Of a stretch of 64,000 nucleotides of DNA, positions 24,569 to 33,771 are shown piece by piece. The translations under genes and the position numbers were made by a program. The stretch spans positions 184,126 through 248,125 of the forward strand of contig CAVTBC010000002.1 in assembly GCA_963732865.1 (NCBI GenBank). Reading direction: 5' to 3'. The stretch's first letter is position 1. Each line of letters starts with the position of its first letter. This stretch comes from JADLGL01 sp963732865. Its GTDB lineage: Bacteria; Pseudomonadota; Alphaproteobacteria; Rhizobiales; Kaistiaceae. The notes beneath the pieces were generated by a model. That model was not told where the DNA came from and searched no databases. It saw nothing but the letters and a program-made list of their open reading frames with translations.

Positions 24569-27252
24569 TGGACGCCGCAACGCCGCAGAACGAAACCGCC
24601 AACCGGCTGACGCCGATGATGGAGCAGTATCTCGCCATCAAGGCGGCGAACCAGGACTGCCTCCTGTTCTACCGGATGGGCGATTTCTACGAGCTGTTCT
24701 TCGATGACGCCGTGGCGGCGGCGAAGACGCTCGGCATCGCCCTCACCTCCCGCGGCCGGCATCTCGGGCAAGACATCCCGCTGTGCGGCGTGCCGGTCAG
24801 GGCGGCGGAGGATTATCTGCACAAGCTGATCGCCGCCGGCTACCGGGTCGCCGTCTGCGACCAGACCGAGGACCCCGCCGAAGCAAGGAAGCGCGGCTCC
24901 AAATCGGTGGTACAGCGCGAGGTGATCCGCCTGGTGACGCCCGGCACGCTGACCGAGGATTCGCTCCTCGACTCCCGCGCCGGAAATTATCTCGCCGCCA
25001 TTGCCCGCGATCGCGGGACGCAAAGCTACGGCCTCGCCTGGATCGACATCTCGACCGGCGATTTCCGCGTGGCCTCGACGGAGGCGATAAGCCTCGCCGC
25101 CGAACTCGCCCGCATCGCGCCGCGCGAGATCATCCTATCCGACGCCGTCTTCGCCGACCCCGAATTGCAGCCGCTCTGGCGTGACGCCGCCGCCGAAACG
25201 ACGCCGTTGCCGGCGCCGATCTTCGATTCGGCGACCGCCGCGAAACGGCTGACCGATGCCTTCGCCGTTGCTTCGCTCGACGGCTTCGGCAGCTTCGGCC
25301 GGGCCGAACTCGCCGCTGCCGCCGCCATCCTCGCCTATGTCGAGCGCACCCAGCTCAAGGCGCGGCCGTCGTTGTCGCCGCCGGTGCGCGAGGCCGTCGG
25401 CGCCACGATGCAGATCGACGCGGCGACCCGGGCCAATCTGGAACTGACCGCGACCCTCGCCGGCGCGCGCAAGGGCAGCCTTCTCGCCGCCATCGACCGC
25501 AGCGTTACGGGTGCAGGATCGCGGCTCCTCGGCGAGCGGCTGGCGAGCCCGGTGACCGACCCCGCGCTCATCGACCAGCGGCTCGACGCGATCGCCTATC
25601 TGATCGAGCGGCAGGGATTGCGGCAGGCTCTGCGCGGCAGACTGACCGCCGCGCCGGACATCGCCCGGTCCCTCGCCCGGCTGTCGCTCGATCGCGGCGG
25701 GCCGCGCGATCTCGCGGTCATCCGCAACGGGCTCTTCGCGGCGGCGCAATTGGCGGCGCTGCTCGCGGGCGAATCAGCAGTGCCCAACGAACTGGCCGAG
25801 GCCGGGGCAGCTTTGGCCGCGCCCGACCCCCGGATCGCTGCCGAGCTCGAAGCGGCGCTCGGCGACGAATTGCCGATGATGGCGCGCGACGGCGGTCTGG
25901 TGCGGGCGGGCGCCGATGCCGGCCTTGACGAGGCGCGGGCGCTGTCGAGCGAAAGCCGCAAGGTGATCGCCGGGCTACAGACCCGCTATGCAGACGAGAC
26001 GGGCCTGCGTGGCCTCAAGATCAAGCACAACAACGTCCTCGGCTATTTCATCGAGGCGGCGTCCGGTGCCGGCGACAAGCTGCTGGCGCCGCCTTTCGCC
26101 GAGACCTTCATCCACCGTCAGACGATGGCGGGCGCGCTCCGCTTCACGACGACCGAACTGGCGGAACTGGCGTCGAAGATCGCAGGCGCCGCCGATCAGG
26201 CACTTTCGATCGAGCTCGCGATCTTCGACCGGTTGCGGCAATTGGTGCTTGGCCACGCCGCCGCGATCCGCGAGGCCGCCGCCGCTCTCGCGATCATCGA
26301 CGTCGCCGCCGGCCTCGGCGAGCTTGCGGTGGCCGAGGCTTATTGCCGGCCCGTCGTCGACGGCTCGACCGACTTCGCGGTGAGCGAAGGCCGCCATCCC
26401 GTCGTCGAGCAGGCCCTCCGCGGTGACGGCCAATCCTTCGTCGCCAATGATTGCGTCCTTGCCGACCGCGCCGGGTCGGGACGGATCTGGCTCGTCACCG
26501 GGCCGAACATGGCCGGCAAGTCGACCTTTCTGCGCCAGAACGCCCTCATTGCCATCCTCGCCCAGGCGGGCTGTTATGTGCCTGCGGCGTCTGCGAAAAT
26601 CGGTGTGGTCGACCGCCTGTTCTCGCGCGTCGGGGCGGCGGACGACCTGGCGCGCGGCCGCTCGACCTTCATGGTCGAGATGGTCGAGACGGCAGCGATC
26701 CTCAATCAGGCCGGCGAACGCTCACTGGTGATCCTCGACGAGATCGGCCGCGGCACGGCGACCTTCGACGGCCTCTCCATCGCCTGGGCCACGGTCGAGC
26801 ATCTGCACGACGTCAACCGGTCGCGAGCGCTGTTCGCGACGCATTTCCACGAACTCACCGCGCTGTCGCAGCGACTGCCGAGCCTCCACAACGCCACCGT
26901 CGAGGTGAAGGAATGGAACGGCGAGGTGGCGTTCCTGCATCGCATCATCGCCGGCGCCGCCGACCGCTCCTATGGCGTGCAGGTGGCGCGGCTGGCCGGT
27001 CTGCCAAAGGCCGTGCTGACGCGGGCCCGGGCCGTGCTGGAACAGCTTGAAGCCAGCGACCGCGCCGGCGCCGCGGCGCGGCTGATCGACGATCTGCCCC
27101 TGTTCAGGGCTGCGGCGATCGAGGCCGAAAGCGACGAGGCCGCAACCGATCAATTGCACGCGGCGCTGGAGGCGCTTGAGCTCGACGAGCTGACGCCGCG
27201 CGAGGCGCTTGAGGCGCTCTACCGGCTGAAGGCAATCGCCGATCCCAATTGA
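24568..27252 (+). CDS. mutS: DNA mismatch repair protein MutS
   Basis: An 894-residue mismatch-recognition ATPase. The mismatch-contacting Phe-x-Glu is FYE at residues 40-42 within RMGDFYELFFDDAV. The connector, lever and clamp domains follow, then the ATPase with Walker A GPNMAGKSTFLRQNA (near residue 645), ARGRSTFMVEM, Walker B VILDEIGRGTATFDG and the ATHFHELT motif. The ATG at 24568 overlaps the alkB stop, so two DNA repair genes are coupled. The frame extends upstream without similarity. Confidence 0.98.
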   Translation: MDAATPQNETANRLTPMMEQYLAIKAANQDCLLFYRMGDFYELFFDDAVAAAKTLGIALTSRGRHLGQDIPLCGVPVRAAEDYLHKLIAAGYRVAVCDQTEDPAEARKRGSKSVVQREVIRLVTPGTLTEDSLLDSRAGNYLAAIARDRGTQSYGLAWIDISTGDFRVASTEAISLAAELARIAPREIILSDAVFADPELQPLWRDAAAETTPLPAPIFDSATAAKRLTDAFAVASLDGFGSFGRAELAAAAAILAYVERTQLKARPSLSPPVREAVGATMQIDAATRANLELTATLAGARKGSLLAAIDRSVTGAGSRLLGERLASPVTDPALIDQRLDAIAYLIERQGLRQALRGRLTAAPDIARSLARLSLDRGGPRDLAVIRNGLFAAAQLAALLAGESAVPNELAEAGAALAAPDPRIAAELEAALGDELPMMARDGGLVRAGADAGLDEARALSSESRKVIAGLQTRYADETGLRGLKIKHNNVLGYFIEAASGAGDKLLAPPFAETFIHRQTMAGALRFTTTELAELASKIAGAADQALSIELAIFDRLRQLVLGHAAAIREAAAALAIIDVAAGLGELAVAEAYCRPVVDGSTDFAVSEGRHPVVEQALRGDGQSFVANDCVLADRAGSGRIWLVTGPNMAGKSTFLRQNALIAILAQAGCYVPAASAKIGVVDRLFSRVGAADDLARGRSTFMVEMVETAAILNQAGERSLVILDEIGRGTATFDGLSIAWATVEHLHDVNRSRALFATHFHELTALSQRLPSLHNATVEVKEWNGEVAFLHRIIAGAADRSYGVQVARLAGLPKAVLTRARAVLEQLEASDRAGAAARLIDDLPLFRAAAIEAESDEAATDQLHAALEALELDELTPREALEALYRLKAIADPN

Positions 27253-27260
27253 TGCACGTC

Positions 27261-27321
27261 AATGAGGACGGTGCGTCGGGGGTCTATTCGATCATCAACG
27301 TTGATTGAAAGGACCCTCATT
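27261..27321 (+). promoter_or_regulatory. leader of DUF2892 gene with possible start-occluding hairpin
   Basis: AATGAGG (27261-27267) is complementary to CCTCATT (27315-27321), which ends one base before the start codon at 27322. The loop between them contains a perfect 12-bp palindrome, ATCAACGTTGAT (27294-27305). Pairing would bring the start region into a long-range stem. Whether this is regulatory or chance cannot be told from one sequence. Confidence 0.25.
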
Positions 27322-27567
27322 ATGGAATTCGCTCGTTCCGCTTTCGGCCAGTTCATGGCCAGCATGGCCGGCCGGATGACTCGCGTCATCGCCGGTATCG
27401 TCTTGATCGCTCTCGGCATCTGGGCCGGCGGCACCTGGGGCATCGTGCTTGACGTCATCGGCGCCGTGCCGTTGCTCGCCGGGCTCTTCGATGTGTGCGT
27501 CTTCAGCCTCCTGTTCGGCGGCCCCTTCTCCGGGGAGAAGATTCGCTCGCTCGAACGCCGCGCCTGA
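27322..27567 (+). CDS. small DUF2892-type membrane protein
   Basis: An 81-residue protein with two membrane helices (TRVIAGIVLIALGIWAGGTWGIV and VIGAVPLLAGLFDVCVFSLLF, about residues 20-66). It resembles the YgaP membrane-domain/DUF2892 family, whose hallmark is the short GxxPLLxGLxDxCxxY/F-like second helix. The ATG at 27322 is preceded by AAGGA at 9 nt. The Cys in DVCVFS is retained, but no rhodanese domain is attached. Function unknown. It is convergent with the sulfotransferase gene, 10 bp apart. Confidence 0.75.
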   Translation: MEFARSAFGQFMASMAGRMTRVIAGIVLIALGIWAGGTWGIVLDVIGAVPLLAGLFDVCVFSLLFGGPFSGEKIRSLERRA

Positions 27568-27577
27568 GTCCCGCCGC

Positions 27578-28765
27578 TCAAATGGGCGGCGTGTCGGGAT
27601 AGCCGAAACGGTCGAAATACCAGCGCCATTCGCGCCGGATTGTTTCTGCCGTTTCCGCGTCCAGCGTGAAGCGGTTGCGGCGATAGTCGCGGACGTCGTC
27701 CAGATGGGCCTGCAAAGCGGCCATATCCGGTTCGGGCAGGCCGATCTCGCCGCGCAGGCGGGTCACCTGCGCGATCGGGTCGGCGATCAGATCTTCATAG
27801 CGGACTTCGGCGTAACGCCCCCCGGGAAGCGAGGCGATGTCGCTGTCGAAGTTGCGATAGAGTTCCTTCATCGACGCGTTGACGAAGCGGTCGAGCGCCA
27901 GCGAGCCGCCATAGCGGGGCCGCTGAAAGCCCTGGCTGTCGAACATGCGCCGCCAAAGATGTTCGCTTGAGACATGGACCGCGAACGGATCGCGGATGAC
28001 ATGGATAAATCGGGCATCCGGGAACATGCGCTGGAGCAACCCGACGCGCGCCGTGTGGGTCGGCGATTTCAACAGAAACCACTCGGCCGCCTGAGCGGCG
28101 CGCGATGATTGCCGCCGGGCGAACGCTATGCGCTTCAACGTGGTGAGGAGCGCTTCTTCCCAGGCCTTACGACGCGGGTCCGGCAACGCTTCAATATCGA
28201 GATAGCTGATGGCCCCGTCGCGGTCATTGGGGAAAAGCATCACCTCGTAGGGCGATGGCGCACCCATGGCCAGTAGCGCAAACTCGTCTTCCTGCGGCCG
28301 GTCCCAGCCGGCGGCGACATCGTCCATCGGCCGGCGCTTGGGGAGGAAAGCCTCGAAGCGGCGGAGGACATTCTCCCAGCGCAGGAAGTGATCGGTGGCG
28401 AAACTCTGCAGGTAGTTCGGCGCCACGAAGCGCGGATCGGTCGCCAGCAATTCGTGCAGGAATGTCGTTCCGGACCGCCAATGGCCGACGATGAAAACCG
28501 GCGGCAGCAGAGGCTCGGCGGCGATCGCCGCACCAAGCCGCCGCCGCTGGCTCGCCGCGGGAAGGGCCGTGCCAAGCCCGATCAGGGATGCCGCTATCGC
28601 GGCCGGCAGCCGCGATGGCGAGACGCGGAACCGATGCCGCGCGAGCATCGGGAACCAGACGCGCGCCGTAATTCCGGTGGAGACGCGGAACGCCCACCAG
28701 GGAGGCCGCCGGCCTGGGCTGTGATGTTCGGCAGTGCTCTTGCCTCTTTTCGCCTCGTCGCTCAT
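27578..28765 (-). CDS. sulfotransferase family protein
   Basis: About 395 residues. The 5'-phosphosulfate-binding loop is FIVGHWRSGTTFLHELL and the 3'-phosphate-binding element is RFIHVIRDPFAVHVSS; together they define PAPS-dependent sulfotransferases. The bacterial subgroup has a hydrophobic N-terminal region, seen here before the loop (PAAIAASLIGLGTALPAA). The acceptor is unknown and no PAPS-synthesis genes are nearby. The start was set at ATG 28765; ATG 28771 is equally possible and neither has a clear ribosome-binding site. It is divergent from glnD. Confidence 0.85.
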   Translation of the reverse strand: MSDEAKRGKSTAEHHSPGRRPPWWAFRVSTGITARVWFPMLARHRFRVSPSRLPAAIAASLIGLGTALPAASQRRRLGAAIAAEPLLPPVFIVGHWRSGTTFLHELLATDPRFVAPNYLQSFATDHFLRWENVLRRFEAFLPKRRPMDDVAAGWDRPQEDEFALLAMGAPSPYEVMLFPNDRDGAISYLDIEALPDPRRKAWEEALLTTLKRIAFARRQSSRAAQAAEWFLLKSPTHTARVGLLQRMFPDARFIHVIRDPFAVHVSSEHLWRRMFDSQGFQRPRYGGSLALDRFVNASMKELYRNFDSDIASLPGGRYAEVRYEDLIADPIAQVTRLRGEIGLPEPDMAALQAHLDDVRDYRRNRFTLDAETAETIRREWRWYFDRFGYPDTPPI

Positions 28766-28836
28766 GTGCATGGGTCGATGGCACAATTCGTCCGGGCCGG
28801 ATAGGGTCCGGGAGCCGTTGCCAGCCAGGACCAACC

Positions 28837-31320
28837 GTGACCCGCACCGTTCAACCGCACAAGATCGACGCCAAGACGCTACGCGCGAAGTTCGCCGAAA
28901 TCACTGCGGGCATCGACGCAACAGACCCCAAGGCAAAAGCAGCGCTCCTCGACGAATTGAAGCGGGTCTATGCCGACGGCCGCGCCGAGGTCGAAAATCT
29001 GTTGCTGAAGGATGGCGGTGGCTCCGCCTGCGCCGAACGCCTTTCCGATCTGCAAGACCAGCTGATTACGGCCATCCAGGTCTTCGCCGACGAAAGGGCG
29101 GTTCCGGCCGGCCGCCGCGACCGCCCGCTGCGGATGGCGGTGATCGCGGTCGGCGGCTATGGCCGCGGCACGCTCGCCCCGGGTTCGGACATCGATCTTC
29201 TGTTCATCGCACCGAGCAAGCCGGACCCGCGGTTCCGCCGCATCGTGGAATACGTCCTCTATCTCTTGTGGGACATCGGCTTCAAAGTCGGCCATGCGAC
29301 GCGGTCGGTGGACGAATGCATCCGGCTGTCGAAGAGCGACATGACGATCCGCACGGCTGTCCTGGAGTCGCGGCTGATCACCGGCGACGAGGCGCTCTTC
29401 GACGAGCTGGTGCGGCGGTTCGACGCCGAAGTGGTCAAGAACACGGCCGCCGAGTTTGTTGCCGCCAAGCTGGCCGAGCGCGACGAGCGGCATCTCAAAG
29501 AGGGCACATCGCGCTATCTGGTCGAGCCCAATATCAAGGAAGGCAAGGGCGGCCTGCGCGATCTGCAGACGCTGTTCTGGATCGCCAAATATGTCTACCG
29601 CACCCGCTCGACCGACGATCTGGTGAAGGCCGGCGTCTTCTCGCGGCAGGAGCTGAAGACGTTTCTGCGCGCCGAGGACTTCCTCTGGGCGATCCGCTGC
29701 CATCTGCATTTCATGACCGAACGCGCCGAGGAGCGCCTGTCATTCGAGCTGCAGCGGCCGATGGCCGAGCGGCTCGGCTACACCGATCATCCCGGGCTCG
29801 CCGATGTCGAGCGCTTCATGAAGCACTATTTCCTGGTCGCCAAGGATGTCGGCGACCTCACCCGCGTCATCTGCGCCGAACTCGAGGAGCGGCACGTCAA
29901 GCAGGCGCCGCGGCTTATGGGACGGCGCAAGCCGAAGATCGAGGCGCTGGCCGGAACGAAAGACCTGGTCGCCGATCATGACCGCATCAACATGGCCGAG
30001 CCGGATGTCTTCAGCCGCGACCCCGTGAACCTCATCCGCATCTTCAGCCTGGCGGACAAGACGGGTCTCGTCCTCCATCCCGACGCGACGCAGGCGATTA
30101 CCCGCGCGCTGAAATATGTCGATGCGGATTTGCGCAAGGACGAGGAAGCAAACCGCCTCTTCCTCGAGGTTCTAACTTCGCCGCGCCAGCCGGAGCGGAC
30201 GCTGCGGGCCATGAACGAGACCGGCGTTCTCGGCCGGTTTATCCCCGATTTCGGCAAGATCGTCGCGATGACGCAGTTCAACATGTATCACCACTATACG
30301 GTCGACGAGCATCTGCTGCGCACCGTCGGCGAGCTGTCGCGCCTCGAGCATGGCGACCTTCGCGAACAGCATCCGCTGATTGCCGAGATCCTGCCCAAGC
30401 TCAAGGATCGCCGGATCATCTACGTCGCCGCGCTCCTGCACGACATCGCCAAGGGCCGCCCCGAGGCGCATTCGATCGCCGGCGCCCGCGTCGCGCGCCG
30501 CCTGTGTCCGCGCCTCGGCCTGACCGACGACCAGTCGGAACTCATTGCCTGGCTGGTCGAGAACCATCTGGTGATGAGCACCTTCGCGCAGCGCCGGGAT
30601 CTGCAGGACCCGAAAACGATCCAGGATTTCGCCGCGATCGTGCAGGACATCGAGCGGCTCCGCCTGCTCCTGATCCTCACCGTCATCGACATCCGCGCGG
30701 TCGGTCCCGGCGTGTGGAACGGATGGAAGGGCCAACTGCTGCGGACGCTCTACTGGGAAGTCGAGCCGATGCTCACCGGCGGCCATAGCAGCCTCAGCCG
30801 CGAAGTGCGCGTGCGGCGCGCCCGGGAGGAGCTGGCCGAGGCGCTGGCCGATTGGCCCGAGGACGAGAGGCGCCAGTATGTCGAGCGCCACTACCCGGCC
30901 TATCTCCTGCGCGCCGACCTGCCGCACAAGCTGGAGCATGCCAAGCTGCTGCGCGCGCTCGACGCGTCCGGCGAACGCATGACGACCAACGTCACATTGC
31001 TGCCGTTTCAGGCCGTCACCGAGATCACTATCATCGCCCCGGACCACCCGCGGCTGTTGTCCTTCATCGCCGGCTCCTGCGCTGCGGCGGGAGCGAACAT
31101 CGTCGATGCGCAGATCTTCACCACCGTCGACGGCCTCGCCCTGGACGCGGTCTTCGTCTCACGCGAACTGGAACGTGACGAGGATGAGGAACGCCGGGCA
31201 CAGCGCATCTGCGAAATTATCGAAGAGGCCCTCTCCGGCAAGATCCGCCTGCCGGAGCGGGTCGCCACCAAGGGTGGCCGCAGCCGCTATAAATCGTTCC
31301 GAGTTCGAGACCAGCGTTGA
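28837..31320 (+). CDS. glnD: bifunctional uridylyltransferase/uridylyl-removing enzyme GlnD, truncated by a frameshift
   Basis: Controls nitrogen signalling by uridylylating and deuridylylating PII proteins. This frame gives 827 residues instead of about 920-940. The nucleotidyltransferase motif GGYGRGTLAPGSDIDLLF, the HD domain (ALLHDIAKGRPEAHS) and the first ACT domain (TEITIIAPDHPRLLSFIAG) are intact. Soon after RSRYKSF the frame ends, while the second ACT domain continues in the next frame (see 31299-31609). The start is a GTG at 28837 with CAGGA upstream. GlnD senses glutamine through its ACT domains, so loss of the second would alter regulation. Confidence 0.9.
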   Translation: MTRTVQPHKIDAKTLRAKFAEITAGIDATDPKAKAALLDELKRVYADGRAEVENLLLKDGGGSACAERLSDLQDQLITAIQVFADERAVPAGRRDRPLRMAVIAVGGYGRGTLAPGSDIDLLFIAPSKPDPRFRRIVEYVLYLLWDIGFKVGHATRSVDECIRLSKSDMTIRTAVLESRLITGDEALFDELVRRFDAEVVKNTAAEFVAAKLAERDERHLKEGTSRYLVEPNIKEGKGGLRDLQTLFWIAKYVYRTRSTDDLVKAGVFSRQELKTFLRAEDFLWAIRCHLHFMTERAEERLSFELQRPMAERLGYTDHPGLADVERFMKHYFLVAKDVGDLTRVICAELEERHVKQAPRLMGRRKPKIEALAGTKDLVADHDRINMAEPDVFSRDPVNLIRIFSLADKTGLVLHPDATQAITRALKYVDADLRKDEEANRLFLEVLTSPRQPERTLRAMNETGVLGRFIPDFGKIVAMTQFNMYHHYTVDEHLLRTVGELSRLEHGDLREQHPLIAEILPKLKDRRIIYVAALLHDIAKGRPEAHSIAGARVARRLCPRLGLTDDQSELIAWLVENHLVMSTFAQRRDLQDPKTIQDFAAIVQDIERLRLLLILTVIDIRAVGPGVWNGWKGQLLRTLYWEVEPMLTGGHSSLSREVRVRRAREELAEALADWPEDERRQYVERHYPAYLLRADLPHKLEHAKLLRALDASGERMTTNVTLLPFQAVTEITIIAPDHPRLLSFIAGSCAAAGANIVDAQIFTTVDGLALDAVFVSRELERDEDEERRAQRICEIIEEALSGKIRLPERVATKGGRSRYKSFRVRDQR

Positions 31321-31609
31321 CCTCAATAATGACTGGTCCAACCGCTTCACCGCGATCGAAGCCTCAGGGATCGACCGCACGGGCCTCCTTTACGATCTCA
31401 CCCGCGCCCTCAGCGATCTCAACCTCAATATCGGCTCGGCCCATATCGCCACATACGGTGAACGCGCCGTCGACGTTTTCTATGTCACCGATCTCATCGG
31501 CGGAAAGATCACCAGCCCGACGCGCGAGGCGGCGATCCGGAAACGGCTGGCCGAGGCCTTTGCCGGTCCGGTTGTCGAAAGCCGTGCAGCAAAGCGCGGC
31601 GCCGCCTAA
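31299..31609 (+). pseudogene. glnD: out-of-frame second ACT domain of glnD
   Basis: This frame reads EFETSVDLNNDWSN followed by RFTAIEASGIDRTGLLYDLTRALSDLN and AVDVFYVTDLIGGKI, the second ACT domain expected at the GlnD C-terminus. Joining it to the upstream part requires removing one base near 31299-31300 (AAATCGTTCCGAG would become AAA TCG TTC GAG). It has no good start of its own in this frame near the junction. Explanations are a sequencing error, a true frameshift mutation, or programmed frameshifting; the site lacks a classic slippery heptamer. Confidence 0.8.
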
Positions 31610-31698
31610 GCTGCCGCGTTTACCGATTCTCACCGTCCGGCGAGGATCATTGCGGTCGCGCGCGCGAAAGTCGGCGTGGCCCGTTTGAACGGCACGGC

Positions 31699-33252
31699 AT
31701 GGCCCTCCTGAAGAATTTCATCACCGTCGGCGCCGCCACGGCATCGAGCCGCGTCCTCGGCTTTGCCCGGGACATGCTGGTGGCGGCCGCGCTTGGCACA
31801 GGTCCGGTGGCCGACGCCTTCATCGTCGCCTTTCGCTTCCCCAATCTCTTCCGGCGGCTCTTCGCCGAGGGCGCCTTCAACTCCGCCTTCGTGCCCTTGT
31901 TCAGCCGCGCCCTGGAGGAAGGCGGCGAAGAGGAGGCGAACCGCTTCGGCAGCGAGGCGCTCAGCGCACTCCTGACGATCCTCCTGATCTTCGTCGCGAT
32001 TACCGAAATCGCGATGCCGCTGCTGATGCACGTGCTGGCGCCGGGCTTCGCCGATGACCCGGCGAAGTTCGACCTCACCGTCTTCCTGACGCGGATCGCC
32101 TTTCCCTATCTGGCGCTGGTGTCGCTGCTGGCCCTGTTTTCCGGCGCACTCAACGCGCATGGCCGCTTTGCCGCCGCCGCCTTCGCCCCGGCGCTGCTCA
32201 ACGTCGTCTTCATCGCGGCACTGATCATCGTTCTCGTCGCCGGCTTTGACGAAACCGACAATGCCGGGATCATCCTGTCCTGGGCGACGCTGGTCGGCGG
32301 TGTGGCGCAGCTGGCCGTGGTGGTGTGGGCGGCGCGGCGAGCGGGCATGAATCTGCGCCTCGTCCGGCCGCGCCTGACGCCTGGCGTCAGGCGGCTGATG
32401 CGCCTCTTCGTGCCGGGCGCGCTGGCGGGCGGCATCACGCAGATCAACATCGTCGTCGGCACGATCATCGCCTCGCTGTCGCCGGGCGCGGTCTCGTATC
32501 TCTATTATGCCGACCGCGTCTATCAGCTGCCGCTCGGCATCGTCGGGGTCGCCATCGGCGTCGTCCTCCTGCCGGACCTGACGCGGCAATTGCGCGGCGG
32601 CCGCGAGGATCTGGCGACGCATACGCAGAACCGCTCGCTCGAATTCGCGATGGCCCTGACGCTGCCCGCCGCTGTCGCGCTGGTGGTGGCGGCGCATCCA
32701 ATCATCGCCGTGCTATTCCAGCGCGGGGCCTTTGCGGCCGCGGACACGACGGCCACGGCGTCGGCCCTCATCGCCTTCGCGGTCGGCCTGCCGGCCTTCG
32801 TTCTCATCAAGGTCCTGCAGCCGGCCTTCTTCGCCCGCGAAGACACCAAGACGCCGATGTGGTTTGCCGGCGTTTCGGTGGTGGTGAATATCGGCGGCTC
32901 GCTGATCCTCTTTCCCAGCCTCGCGCATGTCGGCATCGCGATCGCGACCGCGGCGGCCGGCTGGGTCGATGCAGGCCTCCTCGCCTTCGCGCTATGGCGG
33001 CGGCGGATGATCGTCATCGATGCCGACGCCCGACGCCGCGTGCCGCTGATCCTTCTCGCCGCATTGCTGATGGGCGTCGCCCTTTATTTCGGCATCGACC
33101 TCGTGGACGGCTGGCTCAACGACCCGGCCATTCTGGTGCGCGGCGGGGCGCTTGCGTTGATCGTGCTCGGCGGCGTCCTGCTCTTCGGGGTCTTCGTGCA
33201 GCTCACCGGCGCGGTCGATTTCCGCAAGGCGCTGCGGCGGCGGGGCGGCTAA
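31699..33252 (+). CDS. murJ: lipid II flippase MurJ
   Basis: A 517-residue multi-pass inner membrane protein of the MVF/MOP family that flips lipid II for peptidoglycan synthesis. The N-terminus LLKNFITVGAATASSRVLGFARDMLVAAALG and FRFPNLFRRLFAEGAFNSAFVPLFS are the family signatures, and about 14 hydrophobic segments follow. It lies 89 bp after glnD, and glnD-murJ-trpS is a conserved order in Hyphomicrobiales. Start ATG at 31699. Confidence 0.96.
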   Translation: MALLKNFITVGAATASSRVLGFARDMLVAAALGTGPVADAFIVAFRFPNLFRRLFAEGAFNSAFVPLFSRALEEGGEEEANRFGSEALSALLTILLIFVAITEIAMPLLMHVLAPGFADDPAKFDLTVFLTRIAFPYLALVSLLALFSGALNAHGRFAAAAFAPALLNVVFIAALIIVLVAGFDETDNAGIILSWATLVGGVAQLAVVVWAARRAGMNLRLVRPRLTPGVRRLMRLFVPGALAGGITQINIVVGTIIASLSPGAVSYLYYADRVYQLPLGIVGVAIGVVLLPDLTRQLRGGREDLATHTQNRSLEFAMALTLPAAVALVVAAHPIIAVLFQRGAFAAADTTATASALIAFAVGLPAFVLIKVLQPAFFAREDTKTPMWFAGVSVVVNIGGSLILFPSLAHVGIAIATAAAGWVDAGLLAFALWRRRMIVIDADARRRVPLILLAALLMGVALYFGIDLVDGWLNDPAILVRGGALALIVLGGVLLFGVFVQLTGAVDFRKALRRRGG

Positions 33253-33301
33253 TGCGGCAGTTCGGACTTTTCCGGCAACGCCATTTCGGTAAACTCGCGC
33301 G

Positions 33302-33700
33302 ATGAAGAGTTGGCTCAGACAACCGATGAAAGGCGCCGTCTTGTCGGCGGCGATCGCGATCGGCCTATCGGCCTGCAGCCCGACGTCCGACCTGCCGAGC
33401 CTCGCGGACGTCCAGGCGATGCTTCCGGGCGAATCCCTGTCGCTGCAGGTGTTGCCGCCGCCCGCCCGCTACGCGCAGGCCGTACTGGCGCTGGAGGCAG
33501 CGGGCAAGATCGAGATCGTCCCGGTGGCGCCTGCGGTTGCGCGCGACACCTGCAATGGCTCGGGCGCCTGCTCTTACATCGGCCTCTTCCATTTCTGCCG
33601 GATCACGATTTCCACCGAATATACCGGCGAGGCGCGCGCGGCCTTACTCGATCATGAGCGCGCCCATTGCGCCGGCTGGCCGAAGAGTCACCCGCTTTAG
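33302..33700 (+). CDS. small putative lipoprotein with HERAH motif
   Basis: A 132-residue protein with a lipoprotein-like signal: a basic start, the hydrophobic AAIAIGLS, and a lipobox-like LSAC with Cys at about residue 25. The C-terminus carries DHERAHCAGWPKSH, an HExxH-like zinc motif followed by Cys and His. Four further Cys/His positions lie in DTCNGSGACSYIGLFHFC. It could be a small envelope zinc protein, but no peptidase family was recognised. It sits between murJ (49 bp) and trpS (71 bp) on the same strand. Confidence 0.65.
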   Translation: MKSWLRQPMKGAVLSAAIAIGLSACSPTSDLPSLADVQAMLPGESLSLQVLPPPARYAQAVLALEAAGKIEIVPVAPAVARDTCNGSGACSYIGLFHFCRITISTEYTGEARAALLDHERAHCAGWPKSHPL

Positions 33701-33771
33701 CCGCCGCTCCTTGCGTCGGCGCTTCGCCTTCGCCATAACGCGCCGCGTCCTTTCCGGAGACAATTCACGCC

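Noticed and set aside
31285..31310. Programmed ribosomal frameshift in glnD
   Set aside because: The site lacks a slippery heptamer, an upstream SD-like stimulator or a following stem; a simple indel or sequence error is more likely.
31630..32697. Minus-strand open frame opposite murJ
   Set aside because: Arg/Gln/Asp-rich low-complexity translation, antisense to a clear membrane protein gene.
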